From: Gracilaria gracilis
Lineage: Eukaryota; Rhodophyta; Florideophyceae; Gracilariales; Gracilariaceae
Assembly (NCBI GenBank): GCA_030374805.1
Contig: JARGSG010000024.1
Coordinates: 558,001 to 622,000, forward strand
Reading direction: 5' to 3'
DNA: 64,000 nucleotides
Of this stretch, positions 51,115 through 61,624 are shown one piece after another. A program made the position numbers and the translations under genes. A model generated the notes under the pieces. The model was not told the DNA's origin. It did not search any database and saw nothing but the letters and a program-made list of their open reading frames with translations. Each line of letters opens with the position of its first letter. Position 1 is the stretch's first letter.

Positions 51115-54100
51115 TCAGCGTTCCAAGGAACTTGGAGTTGACCCTGGTTGCAAAGACCCTAGTGGATCGACAGATGCCGAAGCAAACACATTTTCCGAAA
51201 CCGTGCCTTGTCCTCGTACTGCCAAAGGTCTCATGTCTTCCAATGTTGAGCTCCTTACATGAGTTGCACTACCCGGTAGGGCAATCTCTATTATGTTCTC
51301 TATCAACATAGCAACTTCCGCTGCACTTCGTAGGTAGTACCTAGCGTTACTAGGCTTTACGCCGACCGTTGTAGTGTACAGCTTGCTTTCAGTCGCTGCT
51401 ACCTCCCTTGATAATACTTCAAACATATCTTCATCCGTCCGGTCATCACCACAGCAAAGTATAAAGTCTGGAGTTTGACCAAGGTCGTCTAATATTCTCC
51501 TGACCATTGCTCCTTTGTTCACAGATGCCATTCGTACTTGCAACCATCCTTGCCCATTCACAACTTGTACATCAAATGGAGTCGTGAGTACTTCGACATG
51601 ATCATGCATTTCCTTTGATTGCCAGTTTCCAAACTCTGGATCTGCAGCTAAATAGTGCCATACCAGGCCCGCAGACTTTTCTTCAATATATGACCCATCT
51701 GTTCTCTCCGTGTAAACTTGCATCAGATTCTTCACAATCTCGATCCATGTAAGATCAGATTCAGGGGCAGTAGTCTCCCATTCTTCAGAGTCAGGTTTCC
51801 GGTAATAAAAACCATGTTCTGCCGCTATGCCGAGCGAATTCATCTGAGGAAGGTGAAAACCTTCCGTGTCTTTACCTCGACCGGATAATATGATTACAGT
51901 GCAATTGTCTTGCTTTGAAAGCAAGTCCAAGTTGCGCAAAACATCTTCAGTCGGCCGGGCCCACTTGTGAGCCATATTCGAGGTTTCAGATTCAATAGAC
52001 GTGAGGGTTCCATCGTAGTCAAACAAGAACAGTTTGGACTTGGAGTCCCGGAACGACTTCACGACTTCACGGGAGTTAAGTTGCTTGAAACCACGGAATT
52101 CCAATCTTCTAAACCCGCGGCCACGACTTAGTCCGAGGCGTACCACTTCCTGTACTTGCTCTTCAGCTTCACCAAGATCACGTAAGAAAGACTGCGCCCA
52201 CTTAGCAGAACTATGACCTTCAACGTACTTTCGATCGGCTTCGTGTTTCCGCATACTTTGTCCCGACGTCGTGCTACTCATTTGAATGACATTGTCGATA
52301 GCATCTCGAACTTCATGCACATTCCACGGGTTTACCCGCACTGCCGATGAGAGTGCACGAGAGCAACCCGTAAATTCGGACAGAATAAGCTGCCCGTAGG
52401 AGTCAGGCGTTGCAACAAGATATTCGTAGGGAATTAGATTCAAACCATCACGAATCGGGGTTAACAGCATTGCGTCACAGGCCGAGTATATCGCAATGCG
52501 TTCTTCGAAGCTGATTGATTCTTCAATGTACACAACTGGATTGTCATCTCCGGAGCCAAACTCACTATTGATGCTGCTTACAAGCTCTCTAATTTCGTTT
52601 CTCACGGATTCGTCTACCCTTGCAGCTTTCGGCAGTGCAACCTGAATAAGTACGACTTTCGATCGCAAATGCGGAGCTGTTTTTAGATAGTTTTCGAAGG
52701 CAATGAGCTTAAGTGCAATTCCTTTTATGACATCCAAGTCGTCAACGGCTGCTAGGACAATCTTGGATGCATAACGGGACTCATACTCTGCAATTCGTTG
52801 CCGAACATACGGCACACAGAGCTTATCACGGAATCGCTCAGGATCGACGCCTATATGACTGACGCGAATTGTCACGTGACGCCCTTCGAATTCGATTCCG
52901 AGATTTCCACGCTTTGCCTCATGCTCAAGGTTCAACAATCGGACGCAACATGACAGAAAATGTCTTGCATAATCAAAGAGATGAAATCCAAGAATGGTAG
53001 AACTCAGCAAACCTTTTAGGAGCTCATTACGAACCGGGAACATACGAAAGAGTTCAGAGCTTGGCCACGGAATATGGAGGTAGAAGCCGACTTTTACGCC
53101 GCTAATCTTTATGCGCAAATGGTGCGGGAGAAGCATCAAATGATAGTCATGGACCCAAATCATGTGGCCATCATAATGATTAACAATCTCCTCAGCAAAC
53201 ATTCGGTTGACCTTCTGATACGCGCGCCACGCAGAGTCATCAAAACGATTTGTCTTTCGATCAGTACCCATGACAGTGTTCATCATATGGAACACCGGCC
53301 AAAGAACCGTCTTACAAAAGCCCTGATAGAACTTGCGTTGCACTTCGGGCGACAAGAATATGGGCGCGCAATTGAACTGCGAAAGCAAGGTGGCAGCGAC
53401 TTGGTCACGTTCGGATTCCGGAAGAGGCTCTGACACGTTGAGAATACCAACAAACAAGGGTTTGATCTTTTGTTGCTCCAACCCTCGCCGAAGACCAGTA
53501 GAGGTCAAGTAAAGCGCATCGTCATCCCAGGCAAAAGACCAGCTGCCAGACTGGTCGCGCTTGGCGATAATTGGCAGTCGGTATAGCGCAATAATGACGG
53601 AGTCAGGTTCTGAACTGGACGAGCCGACGCTCGGGGTATTCTTGGTATCATTGAGCGAATCTTCAGGTCGCTCGGAACGGGAAACAGCGGATCGGTCGGT
53701 AGTACGAATTCGATCGGGGTCGTCGTTATTGAGCGTGCCGAAGTAACCCTCATCGACGATGATGGAAGACGCAGGGACCGTATGAACTTGGCGATTGTCA
53801 TCGAAAGGCTCCCAGAAGACACCCTGGGGAGGATCAGGATCGGTTTCGCTGAGCGACAAGCCGCCAAGCGAGTCAAGATTAGCTTCGTTAGGGTTAACGG
53901 CCACACAGACGTACTTGTACTGGTATGTGCGATTGGCGGGTAAAGTAAGAGTAAGTTTCCAAGTGGGAAAGTCCCGTTTGGTTGTAGTAAGCTCGGCGCC
54001 CCTTACGGGGTCACCACCGCCGAGTTGCTCATGGTCGCCTACGAGCCGCAAGCGCTGCCCATTCTTCGCCTGAAAGCGGATGAGGAAGGTGACGCGACTC

Positions 54101-54123
54101 TCCTGGGGCGAGAGGCGGACCAT
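51115..54123 (-). CDS. TPS: trehalose-6-phosphate synthase/phosphatase with CBM20
   Basis: Cytosolic bifunctional-type protein of 1002 aa, single exon. Residues about 1-100 form a CBM20 starch/glycogen-binding module (VTFLIRFQAKNGQRLRLVGD, FPTWKLTLTLPANRTYQYKY). A linker of about 80 residues follows, then the GT20 synthase domain (about 180-640; IWVHDYHLMLLPHHLRIK, GFYLHIPWPSSELFRMFPVR, ATPDSYGQLILSEFTGCSRA). The phosphatase domain (about 695-960) keeps the HAD motifs LFDYDGTLTS, VIILSGRGKD and CCGDDRTDEDMF, so it is probably active. Starch-binding trehalose enzymes of this layout suggest a link to floridean starch. Whether the GT20 site makes trehalose phosphate or is regulatory, as in plant class II TPS, cannot be decided here. 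It shares a GC-rich divergent region with EF-2. Confidence 0.92.
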   Translation of the reverse strand: MVRLSPQESRVTFLIRFQAKNGQRLRLVGDHEQLGGGDPVRGAELTTTKRDFPTWKLTLTLPANRTYQYKYVCVAVNPNEANLDSLGGLSLSETDPDPPQGVFWEPFDDNRQVHTVPASSIIVDEGYFGTLNNDDPDRIRTTDRSAVSRSERPEDSLNDTKNTPSVGSSSSEPDSVIIALYRLPIIAKRDQSGSWSFAWDDDALYLTSTGLRRGLEQQKIKPLFVGILNVSEPLPESERDQVAATLLSQFNCAPIFLSPEVQRKFYQGFCKTVLWPVFHMMNTVMGTDRKTNRFDDSAWRAYQKVNRMFAEEIVNHYDGHMIWVHDYHLMLLPHHLRIKISGVKVGFYLHIPWPSSELFRMFPVRNELLKGLLSSTILGFHLFDYARHFLSCCVRLLNLEHEAKRGNLGIEFEGRHVTIRVSHIGVDPERFRDKLCVPYVRQRIAEYESRYASKIVLAAVDDLDVIKGIALKLIAFENYLKTAPHLRSKVVLIQVALPKAARVDESVRNEIRELVSSINSEFGSGDDNPVVYIEESISFEERIAIYSACDAMLLTPIRDGLNLIPYEYLVATPDSYGQLILSEFTGCSRALSSAVRVNPWNVHEVRDAIDNVIQMSSTTSGQSMRKHEADRKYVEGHSSAKWAQSFLRDLGEAEEQVQEVVRLGLSRGRGFRRLEFRGFKQLNSREVVKSFRDSKSKLFLFDYDGTLTSIESETSNMAHKWARPTEDVLRNLDLLSKQDNCTVIILSGRGKDTEGFHLPQMNSLGIAAEHGFYYRKPDSEEWETTAPESDLTWIEIVKNLMQVYTERTDGSYIEEKSAGLVWHYLAADPEFGNWQSKEMHDHVEVLTTPFDVQVVNGQGWLQVRMASVNKGAMVRRILDDLGQTPDFILCCGDDRTDEDMFEVLSREVAATESKLYTTTVGVKPSNARYYLRSAAEVAMLIENIIEIALPGSATHVRSSTLEDMRPLAVRGQGTVSENVFASASVDPLGSLQPGSTPSSLER

Positions 54124-55167
54124 AGTGCGGCGGGGGCGACACTGTCGTTGGGGTTTTCAAGCGGGTGTGAAGGACGAGAAGTAGATAACACGCAGGGTGG
54201 GGCGCATGCGAGCCGGACGAGGAGATACGGGCAGCATGCGCGGCGCGGATAACGACTTTGAGCATTACGTGTCATACGTGGTGTACCGCAACATGAGCGG
54301 CAGTTCGGTTCGTGCGCGTGAGCGCTTGTGGAAGGTCCGCGTGCGCGCATGCGCGCATCTCGTGAGCGAGATATAATGGTGAGCGGCGCGCGTGGACGAC
54401 GTGTGACGCGCCGGTTGGATGGCTGCGGGCGGGATGAGCGATTTGACGGCTGTAGGGAGAATTCGCCGGAGCGGAGGGGCGGCGTTTTCAGCGCGCTATT
54501 GATATCACTGTATCCACAGTACATCTTCGGACCGCTCTCGATGCGTGCACCGCAACCGCACGAGGCGTGCCATCGATGGCAAACGTGCGAGCGTTTTGCC
54601 CGCACGCGCCTTGTGCAGCGCTGGATGGCCGAGCATGGGTCGGTGCGCGATCGTTGTCGAATGGCGAGCGCTGCCACAGCGAATCTGCACACCAGAGCGG
54701 CAGCAGCATCGCAGCCGGTGTTTTGCAGTAATTAACTATGCACCTCGTTAATTCATTCTGGTGGCGGACCAATCCCAAGCTCGCAGCCAATGATATGTTG
54801 ATATTCAACTTGATAGGTTCGGGAACGGAGATGCGAGCGTACGCGTATCACACGTTGTCCATACGGACAACGTTTATAGGCTGCTGCAAATTATTCGCAA
54901 TTTTTTTTATTTCGCTTTTGATCCTGTGTGGGCCCCCCAGGTCGCCGTCGACCGCCGTCGACCCTACCACGCGCGTCGTGAGAACGGTCTGTGACTTAAC
55001 CCGCTTCGTCTACGGCTCCTTTGACCCCAACGTCCAAGTACCGAGTCACAGTGGATCGTTTCCCCACCGTCAAACACCCACACGATTCTTTTGGGTGTTG
55101 TGCATGGGAGATCCCATCCTGTAGATTATTGTTCGTGTTTGTTTCTCCTTGATACACACACTTCAAA
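54124..55167. promoter_or_regulatory. GC- and CpG-rich divergent promoter region of TPS and EF-2
   Basis: About 1 kb between the two start codons, GC-rich from 54124 to 54720 with many GCGC/CGCG steps and then more AT-rich (around 54880-54930, a T-run). It probably holds the start sites and 5' UTRs of both genes. No TATA box or named motif is certain. Frames crossing it are composition artefacts. Confidence 0.45.
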
Positions 55168-57856
55168 ATGGTATGTCTGAATCTCGTTTGCCTCCGTCGT
55201 GCGTCGCCATCTTGCGCTGTGAGACGATGCGTTTTGGTTACTGACTTTCTCGGCATCGATTACCTGTGAATCGTCGCTCCATGCTACCCTTTGCGCCTTA
55301 TCGCCTTCTTATCGCGTTAACTATGACACATAGGTCAACTTCACTATTGATCAACTCCGTGAGATCATGGACCGGAAGTACAACATCCGGAACATGTCTG
55401 TCATTGCCCATGTCGATCACGGTAAATCAACCCTCACGGACTCGCTCGTAGCAGCTGCCGGTATTATTGCGATGGCAAATGCTGGAGATCAGCGTCTCAC
55501 CGATACCCGTCAGGATGAGCAGGATCGCTGTATCACCATCAAGTCCACCGGAATCTCTCTTTACTTCCAGTTTCCGGAAGAACTCGCGCTTCCGAAAGAA
55601 GCACAGGGCCGAGAATTTCTCGTCAATCTCATCGATTCACCCGGTCACGTTGATTTCTCCTCGGAGGTTACTGCTGCCCTTCGTGTCACCGATGGTGCTC
55701 TGGTTGTCGTGGATTCTGTCGAAGGTGTTTGTGTACAGACTGAGACTGTTCTTCGCCAGGCTTTGACTGAACGTATTAAGCCTGTTATGACGATCAACAA
55801 GCTCGATCGTTCATTCCTTGAGCTTCAGCTTGATCCGGAGGACATGTATCAGAATTTCTCTCGCATTATTGAAACTGCTAATGTCATCATGTCTACCTAC
55901 CAAGACGAACAGATTGGTGATGTTCAGGTATATCCGGACGCTGGAACCGTTGCCTTTTCTGCCGGTCTTCACGGTTGGGCGTTCACCCTGAGTCGCTTTG
56001 CCCGTATGTACTCGAAGAAGTTCAAGGTTGAACCTGAGAAAATGAACTCTCGCCTGTGGGGTGATTCCTTCTTCAATCGCAAGGAGAAGAAGTGGACTAA
56101 GCGTGAGGGTAAAGGAGGCGTTCGTGCCTTCTGTGAATTTGTCATCAAGCCTATCAAGAAGATCATTGAGCTTTGCATGTCTGACAAGATCGACGATCTT
56201 GAAAAGCTTCTTAGCGGATTGGAGATCAAGCTCACGACTGAGGACAAAGAACTGCGTCAGAAGCCCCTAATGAAGCGTGTCCTTCAGAAGTGGATTCCGG
56301 CAGATGAAGCTTTGTTGGAGATGATGGTGCTGCATCTTCCAGCTCCGGCACAAGCTCAGAAATACCGTGCAGAGCTTCTCTACGAGGGTCCTCCCGATGA
56401 TGCTTGCTGCACCGGTATTCGTAATTGTGATCCGAACGGACCATTGATGCTCTACATTTCCAAGATGGTTCCGTCATCAGATAAGGGTCGCTTTATTGCC
56501 TACGGTCGTGTGTTCTCCGGTACGGTTCGCTCTGGAATGAAGGTGCGTATCATGGGTCCCAACTATGTTCCAGGTACGAAGAAGGATCTGGCTGTAAAGA
56601 GTATCCAGCGTACTCTTCTCATGATGGGCCGTCGAACTGATGCCGTCGATTCCGTCCCCTGCGGTAACACCGTCGGTCTTGTCGGTTTGGATCAAGTTCT
56701 CGTTAAGTCTGGAACTCTCTCGGATGTGGAGGAAGCCTTCCCGTTGAAGGACATGAAATACTCTGTTTCTCCTGTCGTCCGTGTTGCCGTTGAACCGAAG
56801 AACCCGTCTGATCTCCCCAAGCTGGTTGAGGGTCTGAAGCGTCTCGCCAAATCTGATCCTCTGGTTCAAACTCTCACTGAGGAATCTGGAGAGCATGTCA
56901 TTGCCGGTGCTGGAGAACTGCATATTGAGATCTGTCTCAAGGATCTGCAGGACGATTTCATGAATGGTGCTGAAATTCGCGTCTCCAAACCCGTTGTGTC
57001 GTTCCGTGAGTCGATTGAAGGCGTAGAAGAACCCGATAGTAATGCCGTCTGTTTGTCAAAAAGCCCGAACAAACATAATCGCCTGTACATTTACGCCTCT
57101 CCTCTACCCGAAAGCCTTCCAGTTGCAATCGATGAAGGTAAGATCAGTCCTCGTGATGAGCCGAAGGCGCGTATGAAGCTTCTTCGCGACCAATATGGAA
57201 TGGAAGAAGATGCAGCCAGGAAGATCTGGTGCTTCGGCCCGGATACGACTGGTCCGAACTTCTTGTGTGATCGGGCGAAGGCGGTGCAGTATCTGAACGA
57301 TATCAAAGATTCTTGTATCGCGGCGTTCCAGTGGGCAACTAAGGAAGGTGTTCTGTGTGATGAAAACATGCGCGGGGTTTTGTTCAGCATACATGATTGC
57401 AGTCTTCACGCGGATTCTATTCATCGTGGTGGTGGTCAGATTATCCCTACCTGTCGTCGTGCTCTATATGGTGCTCAACTTCTGGCAAATCCTAAGCTTG
57501 TCGAGCCGTACTTCCTTGTTGAGATCCAATGTCCAGAGCAAACTGTCGGTTCCATCTATGGTGTGTTGACACGCAAGCGCGGTCACGTATTTGAGGAAGT
57601 ACAGCGCCCGGGTACGCCAATGTTTAATGTGAAGGCATATTTGCCTGTACAAGAATCATTTGGTTTCACTGCGGATCTGCGTTCCGCTACCTCCGGGCAG
57701 GCGTTCCCCCAGTGTGTGTTTGATCATTGGGAGGTCATGACGGGCAACCCGCTTGACCCGAGTGAGACTGTTGGATCCTTGGTCAAGGACATCCGTAAGC
57801 GTAAGGGACTCAAAGAGGTAGTGCCGGATATCGGCAACTTCTACGATAGGCTCTGA
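55168..57856 (+). CDS. EEF2: translation elongation factor 2
   Basis: Cytosolic GTPase that drives ribosome translocation. CDS is ATG (55168-55170) plus 55334-57856, 841 aa, the normal length. The intron (55171-55333, 163 bases, GTATGT...CATAG) falls directly after the start codon. With it the N-terminus becomes [20 protein letters not shown], the conserved EF-2 start; starting at the later ATG (55367) would drop the first twelve residues. G motifs: [19 protein letters not shown] (switch I), DSPGHVDFS and NKLD. The diphthamide site region [20 protein letters not shown] holds the modified His. Domain IV/V ends with [14 protein letters not shown]. Codon use is strongly C-ending, as for a highly expressed gene. 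Confidence 0.97.
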
Positions 57857-59004
57857 GTCGATAGTTGATCCAAGATTATATGTCGTTCGCTTTACGAGTC
57901 CCCTTTGACTATGAGTTCGTGTAGACGCGAAGTAAACAACAAACCTTTACAGAATTACTTGCGACGCACGTTTATATGTATCTCCGTTTCCATGAAGGTA
58001 GAGAGTATTCGCTGGAATACATGTATCCGTAGGTGGATCTTCCCATCTATGCTTTGAGCAAATTCGTTTTTCTCGGCGACTTTGTTGAAGCAGCAACTCT
58101 GTTTTTGTACTTCATGTTGATCAGGATATCTTTTGCGAATCCGCGCTAATAATTGAGTCTTGTGTCGGTTGCTGTTCCCAATCTAACGAAGAGAATTGTT
58201 TTACTGCCACTGTCGGTGAGAAAACAAGATAGAGACTTGATAACAGTTTTCATAAGGTGGCACATAATGCTTTTGAGGTATCGAGATTTGGGGGCAACGA
58301 AGAGCGAAAGAACTTATACCTTCCGAGCTGATCATCAGTTGTACTGCATTTAGTGTCCATGGTCAGAGGACAGTCGCCTCTAAATACTGAAGCAGGCACT
58401 ACGCCAAACAACAAGGAGAGCAATACAATGCGCGCAACAGTTAAGAACTCGGCTACTTTTTAGAAGCTTTCTTAATGCACAGTTGTGAGCATTGCAAAAG
58501 TAGCAAATGAATCGATGTGGGCATGGTATATCATGAAGTAAGATTAGCCCTTTTACCGTTGGTACCAACGGTACCGCATTGATGTTAAGCGCGCTACACC
58601 TTGAGCTACAACAAGTCGCTTATCAATACTCGACTAAATGTCGCTAGCTCCGCTTTGGCGAAGCCCCACGCGAATGGGCGCAGCATCAAGGCTTGCTGGA
58701 ACTGTCTCATGCTTGATGATCATGAGGCACAAGACAGTTTCGGAGTGGGGCTGAGAAAGAAGATGCTGTAGCAAGGCACCGCCAGAATGTCATCCAGGTC
58801 GACACTGGCTTCGATTCTTTTGCACGCATCTGTAGCTTCGTTTCTACATCAGCTACAAAAGGGGCTTCTATGTCAGAAGTTCTTACCCCATTACCGTACT
58901 CCAACAATACAGAGAAAAAGGATAATTCAGAGTTATTCGCGTTTATTGCTACAAGTATCGACATTGAAAGAGTCTGTAGAATGAGAGTGCCGACTGGACG
59001 GTTT
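57857..59004. other. spacer with GGTACC palindrome
   Basis: About 1.1 kb between convergent EF-2 and calnexin. TACCGTTGGTACCAACGGTA (58554-58573) is an exact palindrome, preceded by TTAGCCCTTTTACC (58544-58557). No gene is supported. Confidence 0.5.
58554..58573. repeat. 20-base perfect palindrome TACCGTTGGTACCAACGGTA
   Basis: Exact self-complement. It is the fullest copy of a motif found in part at 7398, 33093, 33363, 35614, 44121, 47333 and 63139. Confidence 0.8.
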
Positions 59005-60882
59005 CTACTCAGCTTTTGCAGTGCGGCGCTTGCGAATAGTGCCTTCTGGTTCATCCTTTGTGGTGGTTGTCGTGCTGACGTCTTCCACAGCGTCATCTGG
59101 GGTGGGCTCGTCAGTCTTCTTCTTGGTGGCCACATCTGTCGTGGTCTCAGATTCTGTTGGAGTAGTTGCTTCCTTCTTCTTCCCACCAGTAAGAAGCGTC
59201 AAGAGGACGACCACAATCAGAAGAGGTGTGGAGACAACCACTGTCATCGGCTTCTGGATGCCGAGATCTATGAGCTTGTCCAAGTAAGGCTCAAGGCCAG
59301 CCTTGGCAAGGTAAGCCTCAACTGGCTGAAGAGCTTTCTCCAACCAATCAAGACCATCTTCCATCTTGTCCAAATATGGACCAAACCTGCCTGATCGACC
59401 TGGGGCATTCTTCGTAAGCTCTTCATTTTCTTTTTCTTCAATCTCAACCTCCTTCTTTTGCTTCTCCTTGAAAGTCAGTTCGGCAAATTTGGTGGCCTCA
59501 TCGAGACTCGTGCCGATCCACATATTATCGAATAAGACACCTTGATCCATAGTCCAGATTTCAAGGCCAACCGCAGTGATCGGTAGAAGAGAGGGGTTTT
59601 GAACATCGTAGTACTCCTCATTGGGGATCTTGCGAGGCTTCCACGGGCCAACGTACTTCGGATTGTCGATGAGGGGTGCAGACCACTTGCCCTTGTAGTC
59701 AGGATTCTTCTTCGTCGGCTTGGTCCACTCACCACAGCCCACTTCCTCACATTTCGGGTTAGGAATAAGAGGTGCTTCCCACTCGCCATCCTCCTCATCA
59801 TCGTAATTTTCGGGCTTCTTTGCCTCCGGGTCAGGGATCCTCTCAGGCTCATCGTCAAGCCAGCCATCTGGCTTGACAGCGTCCTCGTCCACAATCTCCT
59901 TCGGAGCGTCTTCGTCCCAGTCCTCTGGCTTAGTAGCATCAGGATCTGGGATCTTGGCTTCCTCGACCCAATCATCTGGCTTCTTGTCTTCCGGATCATC
60001 GATCTCTTTCGGTGGCTGAACCGGCGGGTCAAAGCTGTCAGACAGTGTTCCTTCCTTCTTGACATCCCCATCAACAAGCACCTTAAATGAACCGTCTTTC
60101 ATGACGGCCAGAGTGTACAAGTGGGTCTTGCGGTCATAGGTGTTGGCAACGGATGGAGGGCTCTTCAAGTGGTGCTCAACCATCTTACCAGTCACAGGAT
60201 TCTTGGACTGGAAGATGAAGTGCACCTTATCAGTAGCTCCACACTTATCAGGGCCAAACATAACACTATACTTAGTAGAGCCATCAAAACGAGAAGACTT
60301 AAAACCAGTGGTGGGCAACTTGAGATACGCACCACCGCACGTCATACCCTGATCCAACTTGACCTCGTATTGTGCCACAAAATCGGTAGTAGAAGGATCT
60401 TCCATACCGGAGAATTCAGCACTGATACCATAATGCCTAGCCTTTTGCGGGATAATGAGAGCTCTATCTCCCTTGAAGGTGGGCTTGGCACCCTGACCAA
60501 CGGCAAAGCGGGCAGAGTATTGCGGATCGGAGGAGTAAGTCCACTTGGGCAATGAAGAATCTTGGAAGGAATCGAAAAAGAGCGGAGAGCCTGCGTCCGG
60601 AACTTGGTAGCCGGAGGCATTTTCTTCACCCTCCGGATCTATGACGGCGGGTTTATCAGGTTCCGGAGCGGATTCGGAGCCATCGTCGTCTTCGGGTTCC
60701 TCTTCGTCATCTTCGACGCCGATGTCCATGTTCTCATCATCCATGACATCGTCCACGACATCGTCCACGAGGTCATCGTCAGCCGTTCCAAGCACAATTG
60801 CATCGGATCGAGTGGTTTGCGACGGATGCAGCACGAGGAGCAAAATAAGACAAAGCAAAGGTAGGATGGAGAGGCGAATCAT
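59005..60882 (-). CDS. CNX: calnexin
   Basis: Type I ER membrane lectin chaperone for monoglucosylated N-glycoproteins. 625 aa from the ATG at 60882 (MIRLSILPLLCLILLLVLHP), chosen because it starts the signal peptide; the frame is open upstream to 61077. An acidic lumenal N-terminal stretch (60760-60640) precedes the lectin domain (FDSFQDSSLPKWTYSSDPQY, YGISAEFSGMED, CGGAYLKLP, FGPDKCGATDKVHFIFQSKN). The P-domain has type 1 repeats (DPEDKKPDDW, DPDATKPEDW, DEDAVKPDGW, DPEAKKPENY) and type 2 repeats (GEWEAPLIPNP, GKWSAPLIDNP). A TM helix near STPLLIVVVLLTLLTGG and a cytosolic tail ending IRKRRTAKAE, with Lys/Arg ER-retention character, complete it. Calreticulin is excluded by the TM and tail. 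Confidence 0.95.
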   Translation of the reverse strand: MIRLSILPLLCLILLLVLHPSQTTRSDAIVLGTADDDLVDDVVDDVMDDENMDIGVEDDEEEPEDDDGSESAPEPDKPAVIDPEGEENASGYQVPDAGSPLFFDSFQDSSLPKWTYSSDPQYSARFAVGQGAKPTFKGDRALIIPQKARHYGISAEFSGMEDPSTTDFVAQYEVKLDQGMTCGGAYLKLPTTGFKSSRFDGSTKYSVMFGPDKCGATDKVHFIFQSKNPVTGKMVEHHLKSPPSVANTYDRKTHLYTLAVMKDGSFKVLVDGDVKKEGTLSDSFDPPVQPPKEIDDPEDKKPDDWVEEAKIPDPDATKPEDWDEDAPKEIVDEDAVKPDGWLDDEPERIPDPEAKKPENYDDEEDGEWEAPLIPNPKCEEVGCGEWTKPTKKNPDYKGKWSAPLIDNPKYVGPWKPRKIPNEEYYDVQNPSLLPITAVGLEIWTMDQGVLFDNMWIGTSLDEATKFAELTFKEKQKKEVEIEEKENEELTKNAPGRSGRFGPYLDKMEDGLDWLEKALQPVEAYLAKAGLEPYLDKLIDLGIQKPMTVVVSTPLLIVVVLLTLLTGGKKKEATTPTESETTTDVATKKKTDEPTPDDAVEDVSTTTTTKDEPEGTIRKRRTAKAE

Positions 60883-61624
60883 GTTGTGTACCACGCAGCA
60901 ACGACAAGCTGCCCACAATTCAACGAGCGATGAGGGGGGGAAGGGAAGGAGCGATACCAAACAGACTTCGCGGCGGGTGGCTGCGGAGCGGTGTGATGCG
61001 AAATTTATGTCGTTGCCGGCGATGCGCAACGTCGGTGTCTTACGCAGTGTGTCAGTGAAGATCACGCGGATACGCATAGTGCGCTGATCACGCTCATGAG
61101 GGCCGTCAGTCCATATCTGGCTTACACAGGAGGGCCAATGAGCTTATCCGTTATTGATTGACAGATATTCTTGTGTCAGATGTTGACTGACCAGTACGTT
61201 TTGCCAACACGTGTACATTGCAATCGGAATGCTACTAGTTTGGCCCGAAAGGCTCACCATGGGACCGCCCATGCTTCTCCACGGACCTGTGGGGCCCGTC
61301 GTTTTGTATCGGTAATCCTCCAAGAAGGGAATGCTCCGGCACCAAAATGCACATATGCTTGACTACCCTTGTACCAAGAGTAAAGGGCTAACTCCTCTCC
61401 ATCGCTGGGCGCTACATTTCTTTCGTGGCCGCTTCTCTACGACTGCTGCCATCAATATCGTCGAGGCTACCACCGGTTGATACAAATCAAACTCCACAGG
61501 AACAATGTGTTCTTTCGGAACAACGTGCAGCTTCTCATTCGATTTCTGTCGAGGACAGATACCTGGGGATGCTACTTACCAGCATTTCTGTCCGATCCCC
61601 TCTTCATAGCCACAGGCATTCATT
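60883..61624. promoter_or_regulatory. divergent region between calnexin and kinase
   Basis: About 740 bases with the 5' regions of both genes. GTACCAAGAGTAAAGGGCTA (61371-61390) is related to the TTAGCCCTTTTACC motif elsewhere. No named ER-stress element was recognised by eye. Confidence 0.4.

Noticed and set aside
54328-54735. 135-codon frame in the TPS/EF-2 promoter region
   Set aside because: Open because of high GC; Arg/Ala-rich without domain content.
58153-58353. 66-codon frame between EF-2 and calnexin
   Set aside because: Short, with no recognisable content and no supporting context.
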